Shown here: positions 61,950 through 64,000 of the stretch, piece by piece
Position numbering within the stretch: position 1 is the stretch's first letter
Layout of the letters: each line of letters starts with the position of its first letter
Source of the DNA: Cepaea nemoralis
Taxonomy: Eukaryota; Mollusca; Gastropoda; Stylommatophora; Helicidae
Reading direction: 5' to 3'
NCBI GenBank assembly: GCA_014155875.1
Contig: JACEFZ010016145.1
Location: 109,234 to 173,233 of the forward strand
DNA length: 64,000 bases
Translations under genes and position numbers: made by a program
Notes under the pieces: model-generated
Databases searched by the model: none
Seen by the model: the letters and a program-made list of their open reading frames with translations, nothing else
What the model was told of the DNA's origin: nothing

Positions 61950-62880
61950 AGGTATTTTCATAAATGGTGATGAATGACAACAATAGGGTCAAAGTCCTCA
62001 ATGCAGGAGGAAGACAATGCCTTTCCAGTGCGGGAAGAGTGATTTTCCCTTAATCATCACGGGTATCTCTATTGTCCGAACATCAACTCCAGCATGATAA
62101 ATGCCGCTGGGCCTCTTTTATTACTGGTTCAGATTTTCCCCGTGCCAACACCTGCAGGATTATGAACCCAGTAATTCCATCCCTGACTCCTATATAGGAA
62201 TAAACATTCATACTCCTATATGGAAAGGAACACTCGCACCTCTGGGTGTTAAGAATGAACATACACCCCCTGTGGTTTACAAATGAATATTGGCCCCTAT
62301 GGTTTAATAATGGATTGTTCTCCAGTGTTATTTAATAATCGTCTGTTCTCCTGGTTTATATAATATAATGGACTGTTCTCCATCGTTATTTAAGAAGATG
62401 GACGTTTTCCGGTGTTTTGGTTAATAATGGACTTTCACTCCGTTTAATTTAACCATGAACTTTCACTTCGTTTACGTTAAACCATGAACTTCCCCCGTGG
62501 GATCCAGAAAACCTTTAGCATCTCAATGGAGCTAGGAAGATGTCGATTTAATTCCTTCGTCAAGACAACATCTGGACCGTTAATTAATTAATTAGATATA
62601 ATTGTCATATCTTTTATTGTCCTTTTTTTTTATTGATATTGTGTATTATTATGCCATGTCACATGAACATACACACACTTTCCCCTTCCGCAGGTTATAC
62701 CAACATAAAGTTATCTGTTGTATTTAAGAGTAGTTTATTTATTTATTATTTGGTGTTTGAGTCTTTTCTGGTTTGAAACATCTGTTGTTTTGGAACATCT
62801 ATTCTGTTTTTGAATATCTATTCTGTTTTCCAAGATCTGTTCTGTTTTAGAATATCTATATTTTAAATAGAATTATAGAC
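61950..62880. other. No gene; low-complexity and short repeats
   Basis: Short imperfect repeats (ggactgttctcc, aatggacttt) at about 62300-62480 and (tattctgtttt) at about 62800-62860. Could be leader or LTR sequence of the fragment that follows. Nothing decisive. Confidence 0.35.
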
Positions 62881-62884
62881 AAAT

Positions 62885-63214
62885 GTGGCGAGTATTAACA
62901 GAGTAGATATAAAATTTAGAATGACAGAGGCAGCAAAATTCAGAGCCCAGTTTATGGAAACAAGGAAACTGTGTGGTCTCCAGGGCTCAGAATTGGCGAG
63001 ATATATGTCAGATGTGTTTGAAGAACATGAAAGGCTGAGGATGGAAACAGAATTAGAAGAGCAAAAGCTTCAGGCTGAATTGGAGAACAAAGAGAAAGAT
63101 CGCCAGGCTGGATTAGCCAATAAAGAGAAACATCGCAAACAAGCCGGTTTAGGAGGACTGATAAAACGATGGGATAAGTGCATCAATGTTGGTGGAAATT
63201 ATGTTGAGAAATAA
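62885..63214 (+). pseudogene. Possible LTR-retrotransposon gag N-terminal fragment
   Basis: An open frame from a GTG reads EAAKFRAQFMETRKLCGLQG, SELARYMSDVFEEHERLRME and a charged coiled coil (ELEEQKLQAELENKEKDRQA). The G-L-x-G-x-E-L-A-x-Y pattern followed by a charged helix recalls gag leaders of gypsy-type elements in invertebrates. No protease, RT or LTR is seen. Low confidence. Confidence 0.3.
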
Positions 63215-63309
63215 AGGGACAATGTATGTATAAAAATAAACTGGTTTCAATATGTTATAATATTTAGTTATTTTTCTACAGCCATTTGTGACTTACTTAT
63301 TAACTTACC

Positions 63310-63600
63310 CTCATATATCCACTGCAGTAAATATCATTCAACATTTTGGTTAATATATCTACTCCAAATTCTCCCATTACTTCTAATTCTTCTATTGTGA
63401 TCTGGTCCAGCTGTTTTTCCTTTCTTCATATTCTTGATAGCGTCAGCGACCTCTTCTTTTAGAATAGGTGGACCTTCTAAGTTACTTTCTTCTGTTAATT
63501 CTGCCCTTTCTCCATCATATAAGTCTCTTATAATATATACTCATTCCACCTGTATATTATAGCATCTTCCTCCAATAATATCTTTGCTGTTTTTGATTTT
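63310..63600 (-). pseudogene. RTE-like LINE RT fragment
   Basis: The minus strand reads LKEEVADAIKNMKKGKTAGPD in a mildly frame-broken form, then a region like NGRIWSRYI. This is the N-terminal RT motif of the same type as 44776-44995. Confidence 0.65.
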
Positions 63601-63638
63601 AAACACCCTGTATTTATTCTTACTTTTCTTCCCATGAG

Positions 63639-64000
63639 CAGTGTTGCCATTTTTACGCTTTTCGCACCAAATTTAGTGCTTTTTTCAAGTCATTTAGTGC
63701 CAAATTTTGCTTTTAGCGCGGCCGCGCGAATTTGGTGCTACACAATATTTTTGGTGCTTTTTAGTGCTTTTTTGGGGTGGATAAAAATTACTTTAAAAAT
63801 CATTTTGGGAACACTAAAAAGCCGAATGTGAACTGAAGCGAGGGAGTAAAACAGTCTTAGTACATTACCGCGCAATATTCACGTAGTTGAAGTGAGTGAC
63901 TGCAATGCGCAGGCAATATGCAATGCTTTAAAAGATTGTTTAAACAAGAATGGACTTGAGTTGCAAAGACTAGTTGCACTCGCAACATGTCTTAGACAAT
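63639..64000 (+). mobile_element. 5' end of a second hAT copy, runs off the window
   Basis: Starts CAGTGTTGCCATTTTTACGC and matches 49314-49880 through gtgaactgaagcgagggagt and gattgtttaaacaagaatgg, without the SINE N insertion. The preceding cccatgag may be its target duplication. Confidence 0.85.

Overview
This is a eukaryotic window from an invertebrate, most likely a mollusc (probably a gastropod). The one clearly recognisable host gene is a single-type nuclear lamin. It lies on the minus strand with a coding span of about 29.8 kb (48365 down to 18524). Almost everything else is transposable elements, SINEs and minisatellites, many of them inside lamin introns. I saw no rRNA gene, no intact tRNA gene, no CRISPR array and no bacterial-type operon. 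The organism call is inference from the lamin type and the mix of elements.

Lamin (minus strand). I could place 11 core exons and one in-frame cassette exon by reading splice sites. They cover the head and start of the rod (47956-48365), rod exons (40149-40254, 38184-38333, 35475-35645, 33926-34051, 31488-31708), rod end/NLS/start of the tail Ig fold (30004-30173), the cassette (29459-29575), lamin tail domain exons (29178-29279, 28780-28896, 26948-27043), and a tiny last exon (18524-18556) encoding a CaaX box, CRVM. Exon 7 carries an apparent one-base frameshift. The last intron is 8.4 kb and holds a 22-bp minisatellite of about 2 kb, itself interrupted by a 5'-truncated LINE.

Before and behind the lamin 3' end (1-18500): degraded non-LTR reverse transcriptase remnants, several tRNA-like SINE families, a 47-bp and a 29-bp minisatellite, an inverted pair of a dispersed repeat (6640-7975), and long stretches where I see nothing.

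19.6-23.1 kb: a decayed Tc1/mariner-type DDE transposase broken by a SINE, in a block flanked by 69-bp direct repeats.

41.8-47.3 kb (lamin intron 1): a mosaic of LINE fragments in both orientations, interrupted by SINEs with clean target-site duplications, two inverted-repeat elements and a long hairpin.

49.3-58.7 kb: a nested stack. A hAT element (8-bp duplication ctaggtat) contains a 6.4-kb APE/RT/RNase H non-LTR retrotransposon (11-bp duplication ggagggttgtt), a short SINE and a 462-bp hAT MITE (8-bp duplication tcttagtg). Open, coding-like sequence of unknown identity lies on both sides of the hAT insertion point.

59.8-64 kb: a decayed mariner, a copy of the 6.6-kb repeat family, a possible gag-like fragment, a LINE fragment and the 5' end of a second hAT copy running off the window.

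I did not find a convincing new biological system. The most useful leads are the lamin tail cassette exon, minisatellites that appear to be seeded by SINE segments, and a short SINE sharing the 3' tail of the LINE.
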